Shown here: in pieces, positions 1-7,651 of the stretch
Layout of the letters: each line of letters starts with the position of its first letter
Position numbering within the stretch: the first letter of the stretch is position 1
From: Eremothecium cymbalariae DBVPG#7215
Taxonomy: Eukaryota > Ascomycota > Saccharomycetes > Saccharomycetales > Saccharomycetaceae
Length of the DNA: 64,000 bases
NCBI RefSeq assembly: GCF_000235365.1
Contig: NC_016456.1
Location: 744,001 to 808,000, forward strand
Direction of reading: 5' to 3'
Made by a program: the position numbers and the translations under genes
Notes under the pieces: model-generated
What the model saw: only the letters and a program-made list of their open reading frames with translations
Told to the model about the DNA's origin: nothing
The model's database searches: none

Positions 1-1367
1 GAAACATTTTCAGAAGTTATCTGAGGCGAAGAGACCACATTTGGAAAGGCGTACAATAGTTGAGCTGAAAGCTCTTCGGAGAAGAAATTAAGCAAAGATG
101 CAGCGCTTATCACCGTTTCGATAACACCAGGAGGGATTGGATGGCTCAAAGTACATACTCCTGGCAATACATTCGCTAAAGTGGAAATTAGGGGTGCTTC
201 AAAATCATTCTGGCCGACATACAATCCCAAACACATAATCTCAATTGCATTTTCCTTCGCCTCATACAACTGATTAACCCGATTATTCGTGTTTAAGTTT
301 ATGTATTTGGCACCTTCATCAAATTCAGTAATCTGACGGTGTGAAAATGTCAAAACCTTAATCAAAAAATCCTTATTAGATCTCAAAGTGGATTTAAACT
401 CATCCAAGATATCTGTATTGGGATGCTCATTGTCGTTGTTGTTTCCATATTGATATTCAGCATCCTGCATAATCAAAAAGAATTCAGAAAGTTTGGTGAT
501 GTTTTTCGAAACTGCCAACAAGTTCGAAACTGTGGCTACCTGTAATTTGCTAACCAACTGGCAAAAGAGAAGAGCGCATATTTCACTACCGCTGTCGAAA
601 TAAGCAATCAAGGTGTCATCCAGCACTATTCCACCCACAATTGCTTCCACCTTGAATAGAAAGTCTTCAGTAATATAGGAATGCAATTTTTCCAAGACGA
701 ATTTCTGTAGTTCATTGATCGCGAAATTTTGATGCTCAATAAAAGCCTCTATAAATCCGACCAAGGACAACAATGACGCAAGATTAGGCGCTTCAAACAC
801 CGTATTTAAGAATGTACCAATCAATGAACGAATATGCCTATCTAGTTCCGGAAATCCGGCATCCAGAGTAATCAAAAAATTCGTCAATCGTAGAGTTAAT
901 ATTTCAGATGGATGCTTAAGATTATCAATTTTGAATCGGTTCATGAGCACATTGGAGAATATTTGCCTTGGAGTTTCGAGAAAGTACGGAGATATCACGT
1001 TTTCCAATAACCTTGTCGCCTGACATAGAGTTCGTGGGACAGAATCGCTTAATGAAAGTAAAATTTCAAATTCATTAAGAGTTAACGGAATTGTAAACAG
1101 TTTAGACTCAGTCTTGGAGCAATTAACTGATAAGCAACCGGTAATTTTATCCGTGTCTCTGCCGGCATCTAAAGAAACCTGGGCTAGCCTTTTTAAGGCA
1201 CTTGCTCTTACAGAGAAGTTGCTCCTTCTGATGTTCTTGTGTTAGTAATTCCTGAACCACATCTCATCTCGGTATATTTGTAAAACCCAAATAACCAAAA
1301 AACCCCCTAACCTGATGACAGGTGTTAGGAGATCATGAAGAGGGGAAACGTACCCGAACACACTCAT
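1..1367 (-). CDS. STT4: Phosphatidylinositol 4-kinase Stt4, N-terminal part (runs off the left edge)
   Basis: This is the N-terminal ~410 residues of the large plasma-membrane PI 4-kinase that makes PI4P for the Slt2/Pkc1 and actin pathways; the catalytic domain lies beyond base 1. Recognition rests on stretches shared with yeast Stt4: PYFLETPRQ, LLSLVGFIEAFI and ASLLNFFSEELS. The frame is open from 1227 down to 1 but has no ATG; a stop lies just upstream. A 14-nt first exon (1354-1367, MSVFG) spliced at GTACGT (donor at 1353) to CAG (acceptor ending at 1228), with TACTAAC at 1241-1247, restores an N-terminus like Stt4 (RSNFSVRASALKRLAQVS). The intron is inferred, not proven. The next gene, DCAF4-like, lies upstream in tandem on the same strand. 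Neighbours UBC12 and CDC25 match the S. cerevisiae YLR305-310 order. Confidence 0.88.
1228..1353 (-). other. Predicted spliceosomal intron in STT4
   Basis: On the minus strand the donor is GTACGT (1353-1348), the branch site is a perfect TACTAAC (1247-1241) and the acceptor is CAG (1230-1228), giving a 126-nt intron. An AAG lies only five bases past the branch site and is probably too close to be used. Between donor and branch site, CCTAACCTG and CAGGTGTTAGG (about 1307-1330) can pair as a hairpin that would shorten the effective distance. I do not recall an intron in S. cerevisiae STT4, so it may be lineage-specific. Confidence 0.7.
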
Positions 1368-1724
1368 TTAGAGAGCTTATGGCTTTAGTTGGCTTGCTAT
1401 CTTCTTGTATGTAGGTTGTCTAAAGAGATGGGAATTTCGTATGTTCTATCATTCCTCCCGGCACCTTAAATGAAATACAAATCATTAGTCACTATGTACG
1501 TTAAAGTCAAAAACGCTAAAAGGAAACGTCTGCATTAGCCGGTAAAACGGGCTGTGTAAACGGTAAATAAGGCCGATTGATGTGGGTTAAATACTGGGGG
1601 TGTTAGCATTCATGATATGCTAGCGTGTACTGTTTTAAAATGCGCCAGTGCGCCGCCATTTTTTGGGTGGCATCAGTGTTAATAACGGGTCTAATATCAA
1701 GGTGCAGCAGCCTTCCGCAGGAGC
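1368..1724. other. Intergenic, STT4 promoter and 3' end of DCAF4-like gene
   Basis: This 357-base stretch is the upstream region of STT4 and the downstream region of the next minus-strand gene. It contains no convincing ORF, tRNA or repeat. A short GC-rich patch (about 1645-1675) is the only compositional feature. Confidence 0.6.
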
Positions 1725-3332
1725 TTAAAGTAAATCAACAGACCTCAGAACGATGCCCACGTCATCCTCATCTTTAGATAACGATATGAGCCGTAAATGG
1801 GACGGTTCCCCATTCGGTGACACATGGCGATAGACCATATGGTGGTGGTGATCAATGCAACGGGTGTGGAAATGCTCAAAATCGCTATGCTCTTTATGGT
1901 GGGAAGTTGTTAGGGTCACAGCGAGTAACCGCTTAATACTTTGCTTTGGTATGCAGCTCTTCATCGACTTGAAGGCGTGGACGATGGGAACCTTTGTCGT
2001 TTCGTCGTAGTCCGTAACCAATTGGCCAGTCACGTTGGTCGAGAAGACTTCAAAATCACCACGACCTTCATCCGCAAGCAAGCTACCGTATATTAAATAG
2101 CTACCATCGTCGGATACATGAAGTATTTCCGTACGTTTACAAGTGTTTTGGAATTTGCTCTTGAACCTTGCTATTATAGGATTTTGCAAATAATCAACCG
2201 TGATCAAGTACACACATTGGCATGGATGGGCAAACACAGAAACCACAAGTAACCTTGTGTTTGGAATGAATTTGATGTTTACCACTGGGCCATTGAAGTA
2301 CTGCAACAGTAGCACGTCATCGGTTCTGTTGTCCGGGTGAAATTTGAACCGGAAAAGTTGCCCTGCACGGCAACCAGCAAACAACTCACCAAAAACGGTA
2401 CCCGCCAAAGACAGCACATCTGTTCGCTGCTGTTGTTGTGGCACCCTCAGCGTTCTAGGTAGCCTGAACACTCCATGCCGACTTGCGCCCAGCCCGCTGC
2501 CGTAATCGTGCGTCAAAAACTGAACCCTGTTGTGCATGGCAAGGCACACCACGTTTATATAGTCAGCAGCTGTTGCAGTACTAACAGGTAATTCAAGCAT
2601 ATCGAACACCTCGATTCCCGACGCTACGCCAATCCGGCTTATGGCAGCACTGGCGCAAGCAGGAGTACGCATTGCTGCATTCGGCGACAGCGCCACAGGC
2701 GCAGCAGCAGCACTGCTTAAAATGTACTCGTTCCCAGTATTCAACAGCCATCCCTGATGCGCATCATTCCCGGCATAACGAACCGGCAACACCAGCGCCA
2801 ACGGCACCGCCGACCCCAACCCACGTACCATTTCCCTCATGCCCACAATCTTGCCGTCTCGTTCCTGGATAACATATTCCGTACCGTTCTCGTCACATAC
2901 CGCCACCAGCAAACCGCCACTATCACCACCTGAAGGTGCCTCCACAACACTCACATACGGCAGTATCTCGCCGACTACCGCTGCTGCCCCGCTGAAAATA
3001 TCCACATGTTCGCGATAATTCAATCCAGCACCGCCCGTCTCACACTCCCTCCTCTGCAGCGAACACTGCAACAGCGAATCCACAACACCTGTCCCTCTCG
3101 CACCCGCCCTAGCGGGCCCGCGTTCCAACCGCTCAACAACAATCCTTCGTACAGCCTTGCGTTCCCTTGACCTGATGCGTTCTGCAAGTACTTGCTGCTC
3201 GTCATCCCGCTGTTTACGTTTCAGCTCTTCTCGGTCGTACCGTCTTACCTCACCAAGCCCCTGCCTGGTATTATTCGTAATCTTGAAGTACTTGCCCCGC
3301 TCCTCATCGTAGTAATACCCAGGCAACTCCAT
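1725..3332 (-). CDS. DCAF4/WDR21-like protein (putative cullin-ligase WD adaptor)
   Basis: The predicted protein has 535 residues. The ATG at 3332 begins directly with ELPGYYYDEERGKYFKI, which matches the N-terminal PGFYFDPEKKRYFR-type signature of DCAF4/WDR21, a DDB1-CUL4 associated WD protein of other eukaryotes. A longer open frame extends upstream to 3563 but its residues look like reverse-translated UBC12 leader sequence, so the internal ATG is preferred. The body contains beta-propeller-like stretches (for example around VNIKFIPNTRLLVVSVF) but no crisp WD dipeptides, and a HHHH run near the C-terminus. I know of no S. cerevisiae gene at this position, where STT4 and UBC12 are neighbours. 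It is divergent from UBC12 with only 157 bases between starts, so both may share regulation. A role as substrate receptor for a Rub1-modified cullin (Rtt101-Mms1 type) is inference. Confidence 0.75.
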   Translation of the reverse strand: MELPGYYYDEERGKYFKITNNTRQGLGEVRRYDREELKRKQRDDEQQVLAERIRSRERKAVRRIVVERLERGPARAGARGTGVVDSLLQCSLQRRECETGGAGLNYREHVDIFSGAAAVVGEILPYVSVVEAPSGGDSGGLLVAVCDENGTEYVIQERDGKIVGMREMVRGLGSAVPLALVLPVRYAGNDAHQGWLLNTGNEYILSSAAAAPVALSPNAAMRTPACASAAISRIGVASGIEVFDMLELPVSTATAADYINVVCLAMHNRVQFLTHDYGSGLGASRHGVFRLPRTLRVPQQQQRTDVLSLAGTVFGELFAGCRAGQLFRFKFHPDNRTDDVLLLQYFNGPVVNIKFIPNTRLLVVSVFAHPCQCVYLITVDYLQNPIIARFKSKFQNTCKRTEILHVSDDGSYLIYGSLLADEGRGDFEVFSTNVTGQLVTDYDETTKVPIVHAFKSMKSCIPKQSIKRLLAVTLTTSHHKEHSDFEHFHTRCIDHHHHMVYRHVSPNGEPSHLRLISLSKDEDDVGIVLRSVDLL

Positions 3333-3489
3333 GATACGCTCTGCCTCTTGGGGGCCTCTTGGGAGGCCCTTTCTAATTCGATGGTGATCTTTCCATGATA
3401 CGAAAAACAAACAACTGCGCTCAAAACAAAGCCCCTCCTCACCACATCTCGTCGTTCCCTTGCCAAAACAAACACAGCGACAAGAAGCA

Positions 3490-4198
3490 ATGGTATGCCC
3501 CCACCCCAACCAACCACAGTCTACACCCCCCCCCCGCATTCTACAGCCCCCCAATACTAACAAACCTCTCTTCCTTACGACAAAAAAAAGCTAAAACTTC
3601 GTCAAATCCAAAAAAAAAACAACTGGAGGCCTCCCGTTCTCCAAACCCCCCCCATAACAACAGTGGCGGCGCCGCCGCCGCCACTACCGCCGCCCCAGAC
3701 GCTGACCACACCACCCACGCCATCGCCGCCGCCGCCAAAATCCGCATCGACAAAGACCTCACGCATCTCGAACTGCCACCAACCGTCAGCATAGAAACCA
3801 ACAGCATCACCTCAGAAGCAACACTCTACCTCCGCATCTCCCCCGACGAGGGCTTCTACAAACACGGCCACTTCGGCTTCTCCGTCTCCTTCAAAGACTC
3901 CTACCCAATCGACCCGCCCATCGTAAAGTGCCTTACCACAATCTACCACCCCAACATCGACTACAACGGCAACATCTGTCTCAACGTACTCAGAGAAGAC
4001 TGGACCCCTGTCCTAGACCTCCAGACAATAGTCATCGGCCTCCTGTTCCTCTTCCTGGAACCAAACCCCAAAGACCCGCTCAACAAACACGCCGCCCACA
4101 CCATGGTCAAAGACCCCTTCCGCTTCGAAAGAAACGTCCTGGCCTCCATGAAGGGCGCCACCATAGACAACCACAACTTCGACTGCCTCCACACCTGA
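3490..4198 (+). CDS. UBC12: NEDD8/Rub1-conjugating enzyme E2 Ubc12 (intron; one-base frame break near the N-terminus)
   Basis: Ubc12 takes Rub1 from the Ula1-Uba3 E1 and transfers it to cullins. The core shows LPPTVSIETNS, PDEGFYKHG, HPNIDYNGNICLNVLREDW with the active-site Cys (codon 3977-3979), and LFLFLEPNPKDPLNK, as in yeast Ubc12. The likely structure is exon 1 = ATG only (3490-3492), intron 3493-3590 (GTATGC donor, TACTAAC 3555-3561, AAG acceptor), then exon 2. Exon 2 begins LKLRQIQKK, matching the conserved E1-binding N-terminus MLKLRQLQKKK of S. cerevisiae Ubc12. That frame then has to shift by -1 in the A10 run at 3610-3619 to join the E2 core. Either one A is missing, or an alternative acceptor after CTGGAG (exon from 3629) yields an in-frame 190-residue protein lacking the basic tail. 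Codons are very rich in third-position C. Confidence 0.92.
3493..3590 (+). other. Predicted intron in UBC12 immediately after the start codon
   Basis: The donor GTATGC directly follows ATG, the branch site TACTAAC is at 3555-3561, and the first suitable AG is at 3589-3590, about 30 bases past the branch A. S. cerevisiae UBC12 also carries an intron close to its 5' end, which supports the assignment. A second AG at 3627-3628 would preserve the reading frame of the assembled sequence but skips the conserved N-terminal peptide. Confidence 0.75.
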
Positions 4199-4325
4199 CA
4201 TCTTTTTTTTGTTTTGATCTATTTATACCATATAAAAACCTTCTCTACACATAATAATAAAAAGATATACACGCCACCACCGAAATCTCCCAGATCCTGC
4301 TGGCCGAGGTGGCCCCCCACCCCGC

Positions 4326-4580
4326 CTAAACCCTGATGTGCTCACTCACCGTCTCAACCTCATCACTATCCGAACTGATCACAGTGGGCCTCTGCTCCTT
4401 ACTCCCCACCGATGACGAAGACGATGCTGAAAAAACCTCCCACCGTCCCCAATCCACCGACGAGTACCACCTCACACCCGCAAACGTAGGAAACGTAGTG
4501 GACTTCACATGCGCCTTGGGAACTGAACACCGAGCCACTGCATGCACCGCACCCATCCCTTTCATCGATACCCTTACCAT
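4326..4580 (-). CDS. Small protein with mitochondrial-presequence-like N-terminus
   Basis: This 84-residue frame from ATG 4580 converges on UBC12. Its first ~40 residues are basic, Ser/Ala/Val-rich, without acidic residues, and end in VRWYSS, resembling an R-x-Y/S processing site of mitochondrial precursors. The C-terminus is acidic (SSDSDEVETVSEH). In S. cerevisiae a small minus-strand gene of similar size, YLR307C-A, lies among the CDA genes beside UBC12, so this may be its positional counterpart; I cannot confirm sequence similarity. An overlapping plus-strand frame (4336-4731) has no recognisable features. The call is tentative. Confidence 0.42.
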   Translation of the reverse strand: MVRVSMKGMGAVHAVARCSVPKAHVKSTTFPTFAGVRWYSSVDWGRWEVFSASSSSSVGSKEQRPTVISSDSDEVETVSEHIRV

Positions 4581-5391
4581 ACCTGTCACTATATTAATAA
4601 ATCCTCTAAAACTTGATACAAATTTCTTTGTGTCCGCCTGTCCCCTCACTGCCGTTTTTTTTAATCAAATTAAAAAACCCAATAACCAAACCGATTACCT
4701 CTCTGTGTCCTACACTATCGAACCGTTCTGAATGTTCGACCCGACTGCCTGATAAGAGATATACTGTACTGTATATATACACACCTCTCTTCTTTTTATA
4801 TTCTTCTTGTCCCTACTTCTATACCAGTGAAATTCCAATATTAGTGCTAGGGGTAGCTGCTCTATAATAATAATACACACAACAATACCATCACAACGAA
4901 GAAGGGTCCACTTCCAGAAAAAAGAACAAACCCATATCTCTATATATACGCTACATCACCACCACCACCTCATTAAGGCCATCACCACATGTGTGACATA
5001 AATTCTTATCATTCTCTCGCTATTCGATTATACACTGATAGTAATTTTAGGCAGCCGTTTCGAAATATATTAATCGGTAGGATTGTATTATTCAGTGCGA
5101 TGCCAGTACGTAGCTCTTGCGCACCAGATGCACCCCCGTGGGCTTAGTGTCATGGCACCGACCAGGGGGCGCACACCACGCTGGGCGTGGGCTGGGAGGT
5201 TTATGGCAGTTCTTCTGCATGTCTGATCAAAGGACGGTCGGGCGCGAGCGCAGCCGCTGTGGGCGCGGCGGACAGAGGCTGTCCGGGGGCGGAGTTCCGT
5301 TGGGCCGGCGGCGGGGCGTTGGTCCGGGGCGGTGTGGGTGGCGGGCGCGGGCCCGGTTTAATGGATTCAGGGGCGGGCGAAAGGGTGGGGT

Positions 5392-5428
5392 GGGGGTGGG
5401 CCGGACACGGCGTGTCCGGCCCACCCCC
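5392..5428. repeat. Perfect GC-rich inverted repeat, 18-bp arms
   Basis: The left arm 5392-5409 is the exact reverse complement of 5411-5428, with one base between. As single-stranded DNA or RNA it would form a very stable hairpin. Its right end (ACCCCC, 5423-5428) is shared with the next inverted repeat. Confidence 0.95.
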
Positions 5429-5455
5429 GTTGCCGCCGTGGGCGGCAACGGGGGT
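5423..5455. repeat. Perfect GC-rich inverted repeat, 15-bp arms
   Basis: The left arm 5423-5437 is the exact reverse complement of 5441-5455, with a GTG spacer. It overlaps the preceding inverted repeat by six bases, so the two hairpins are mutually exclusive at their bases (GGGGGT-ACCCCC-GGGGGT). Confidence 0.95.
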
Positions 5456-5634
5456 GCGACGCGGCGGCGCGCTGGTATCTGTCGCACACACACAAGAGTA
5501 ATAATAGTAAGTGAATGTTCAAAAAATAAAAAAATTGAAACAAGTTCGTTGGGATGCTGTTAGGGAACCCAAGGAAGCCCCCCGGCATGCAGGTATCAGC
5601 AAAATGTGTTTTGCAAAGCAAGTAGACTTCCATG

Positions 5635-5659
5635 TTGGGGGGAGGTTTGCTCCCCCCAA
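5635..5659. repeat. Inverted repeat with G6/C6 arms, 10 bp
   Basis: TTGGGGGGAG (5635-5644) pairs exactly with CTCCCCCCAA (5650-5659) around a 5-base spacer. It lies in the chitin deacetylase upstream region. Confidence 0.9.
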
Positions 5660-5723
5660 GCAGCACCAGCAGCTATTATTAGACACAAGTTGCACAATTG
5701 AAAGTTGCAAGCAAAAAAGCAGT

Positions 5724-5732
5724 GTCACAAAA
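5724..5732 (+). promoter_or_regulatory. Middle sporulation element (Ndt80-type), GTCACAAAA
   Basis: The site fits the Ndt80 consensus DNCRCAAAW exactly and lies about 415 bases upstream of the chitin deacetylase start. Yeast CDA genes are mid-sporulation genes, which fits; the function of this particular site is inferred. Confidence 0.5.
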
Positions 5733-5926
5733 ACCCAATCGAGGCAAAAAAAATTACATTTATTTTATAAGAGACAGACTTAAATAGATAAATTTAGTAG
5801 AAATATGGAAGAATTAGATATAGACGAAGAACACGAGAACACAGATAATAGACAAGTGGGAGCGAGAGAAGAAGAAGCAGCAGCAGCCAGGAAGGAAGAA
5901 AGAACAAGCGCATACACACAAGGATT

Positions 5927-5951
5927 GTTTTGTTTTGTTTTGTTTTGTTTT
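5927..5951. repeat. (GTTTT)5 tandem repeat
   Basis: Five exact GTTTT units are followed by a T-rich tract ending about 175 bases before the chitin deacetylase ATG. This is probably a nucleosome-poor promoter tract. Confidence 0.9.
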
Positions 5952-6141
5952 ATTTTTTTTTAATTTGAAAGCTTAAATAGGTATATCGTTCTCAGCACAT
6001 ACTGTTTGAACGGGAAACGGAAAGGCAGACGAAAAGACGTTGGTATTTCTCGATTCGTGTGGATACAGTAGTGGAGGTCGAGCAGAAGTTTTACCAAGAG
6101 ACGTTTACTAGGAGACGGTAGAAGAAGAAGAAAAAAACAAA

Positions 6142-7128
6142 ATGAAACTGCAGAGTATATTGTTATACGTTGCCGCCTACGGCGGCGGCAGGGTGTTGGG
6201 GATGCCCAGTAGGGAGCATTACCAGCTGGCGTCCGGGGAAATGACGCCATTCCCGGAGTGGCTCAGCGAATTGACAGGTCTTAGTCAGTGGCCGGAGTCC
6301 GATCCGCCGTACATTCCATTGGAGACGATCGACTTGTCGATAGTGCCGGACTACAAGCCGTACCGGGAGGGCGAGTGCCATTTGAATCCTCCCGAGTCGT
6401 GTTCGTTTGATTGCTACAAATGCTTGGCATTCGACGACATCCACACCTGCTCGAAGTTGACACAGACGTTCGACGACGGGCCTTCGGGCGCCACGTCTTT
6501 GTTACTTGACCATCTCCGGCACAAAACTACGTTTTTCAACTTGGGCTACAACATCGTACGCAACCCAAGCGTGTATCAGCGGATGTTGGCCGAGGGCCAT
6601 TTGGTGGGCACCCACACTTGGTCGCATCCGTTCCTCCCCAGCTTGACCAACGAGCAGATCGTGGCGCAGTTGGAATGGTCCGTGTGGGCGATGAACGCGA
6701 CAGGCAACCATCTCCCACGGTGGTTCAGGCCGCCCTACGGCGGCATAGATAACCGTGTCCGCGCGATTGCTCGACAGTTCGGGCTCACGACGGTGTTGTG
6801 GGACCACGACTCGTTTGACTGGATGCTACAATCTCCGGAATTCTCGAGAACTGAGCAGCAGATCTACGACGACGTGGCCGAGTGGATCCACGGGGGCACG
6901 GGCATCGTCTTGGAACACGACGGCCACGAGAGAACCGTGCGTATCGGCATCCAGGTCAACAACATGATCGGCCACAACCAGATGACCATCGCTGAGTGCG
7001 CCGGGGGCCAGGACTATCTAAACTCGCTCCCCAGATTTTCAAGAAACTCCAACCCATCGTCGTCGTTATCATCCCCGAACAATCCGAACAACCCATTCAA
7101 TGGTGCCAGCGCCAAAGACAAAACTTGA
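6142..7128 (+). CDS. CDA2: Chitin deacetylase, sporulation-specific
   Basis: The 328-residue protein deacetylates chitin to chitosan for the ascospore wall. The N-terminus (MKLQSILLYVAAY...) looks like a secretion signal. The NodB polysaccharide-deacetylase domain is clear: the TFDDGPS motif with the catalytic/metal Asp pair (about residues 111-117), the metal-binding HTWSH (about 157-161), RPPYGG (about 196), and DHDSFDW. The S. cerevisiae proteins Cda1 and Cda2 have about 300-312 residues; the Ser/Asn/Pro-rich C-terminal tail accounts for the extra length. S. cerevisiae has two tandem copies beside UBC12, but only one is here, so CDA2 is used in the sense of the CDA1/CDA2 ancestor. Codon use is GC-rich, unlike IMH1 next door. 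An MSE-like site upstream suggests Ndt80 control. Confidence 0.93.
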   Translation: MKLQSILLYVAAYGGGRVLGMPSREHYQLASGEMTPFPEWLSELTGLSQWPESDPPYIPLETIDLSIVPDYKPYREGECHLNPPESCSFDCYKCLAFDDIHTCSKLTQTFDDGPSGATSLLLDHLRHKTTFFNLGYNIVRNPSVYQRMLAEGHLVGTHTWSHPFLPSLTNEQIVAQLEWSVWAMNATGNHLPRWFRPPYGGIDNRVRAIARQFGLTTVLWDHDSFDWMLQSPEFSRTEQQIYDDVAEWIHGGTGIVLEHDGHERTVRIGIQVNNMIGHNQMTIAECAGGQDYLNSLPRFSRNSNPSSSLSSPNNPNNPFNGASAKDKT

Positions 7129-7651
7129 GAGAGAAGGGGCTTGGCACACTCATGGTTGATTTTAACCAAAAAGACAGTTATACGCCAGACCTTTAGGAAA
7201 CAATGTTTTTGCTTTTCCCTATAATTTTTTTTTGTCGCGCCGCTGACACAACACACGCACACGCACACAACGCACACTGTCGCGCATAAAAGTTACTCAC
7301 CATGAGTATTTTTATTTTATTTTATTATTTTATTCTCTTTTTTCTTCTACATCATGGAAAGTCAACGAAAAAATGAGACACACATTTACGATTCGTTCCC
7401 CCTTCTGAGTTCTTGCATCCCATCCATTAATTACTTTTTAATTATATCTATATATTTATTTTTATATACATTATTACACTTCTTTTTTTTTGTATTTAAG
7501 TTTATTAAAAAAAAAGAGTGCAATTTTCTAACAGATAGGTTAAAATATACATATTCAATATAAAATACTTGGTTTCAACAAATAGTTGTCATGGGACGGC
7601 TATACTTCCTGAACAAAATAAAAAAAAATAGTATACTTATGGTCACGGTCA
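7129..7651. other. Convergent 3' region between CDA and IMH1
   Basis: AT-rich stretch with CA-rich (7245-7275) and TTTTA-type simple sequence. It contains no supportable gene. Confidence 0.6.

Larger units (their letters stand above)
4581..6141. other. GC-rich, palindrome-bearing intergenic region upstream of chitin deacetylase
   Basis: This 1.56-kb region divides in two. Up to about 5100 it is AT-rich with TATATATA tracts. From about 5120 to 5480 it is very G-rich on the plus strand and carries two adjacent perfect inverted repeats (5392-5428, 5423-5455), plus a smaller CGGACAG/CTGTCCG one (5269-5285). A further C/G-tract inverted repeat lies at 5635-5659. A sporulation-type MSE motif (5724-5732) and a (GTTTT)5 run (5927-5951) precede the gene. 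Several open frames of 70-150 codons cross the GC-rich block on all strands, as expected from its low stop-codon content; none is recognisable. Confidence 0.6.

Noticed and set aside
3333..3563. N-terminal extension of the DCAF4-like frame (77 extra codons)
   Set aside because: It would overlap the UBC12 start and intron on the other strand, and the family signature begins immediately after the internal Met at 3332.
5117..5666. Several overlapping 70-150-codon frames on both strands
   Set aside because: The block is extremely GC-rich, so stop codons are rare in all frames. The translated peptides are Gly/Arg/Pro low complexity, all frames overlap, and perfect palindromes run through them.
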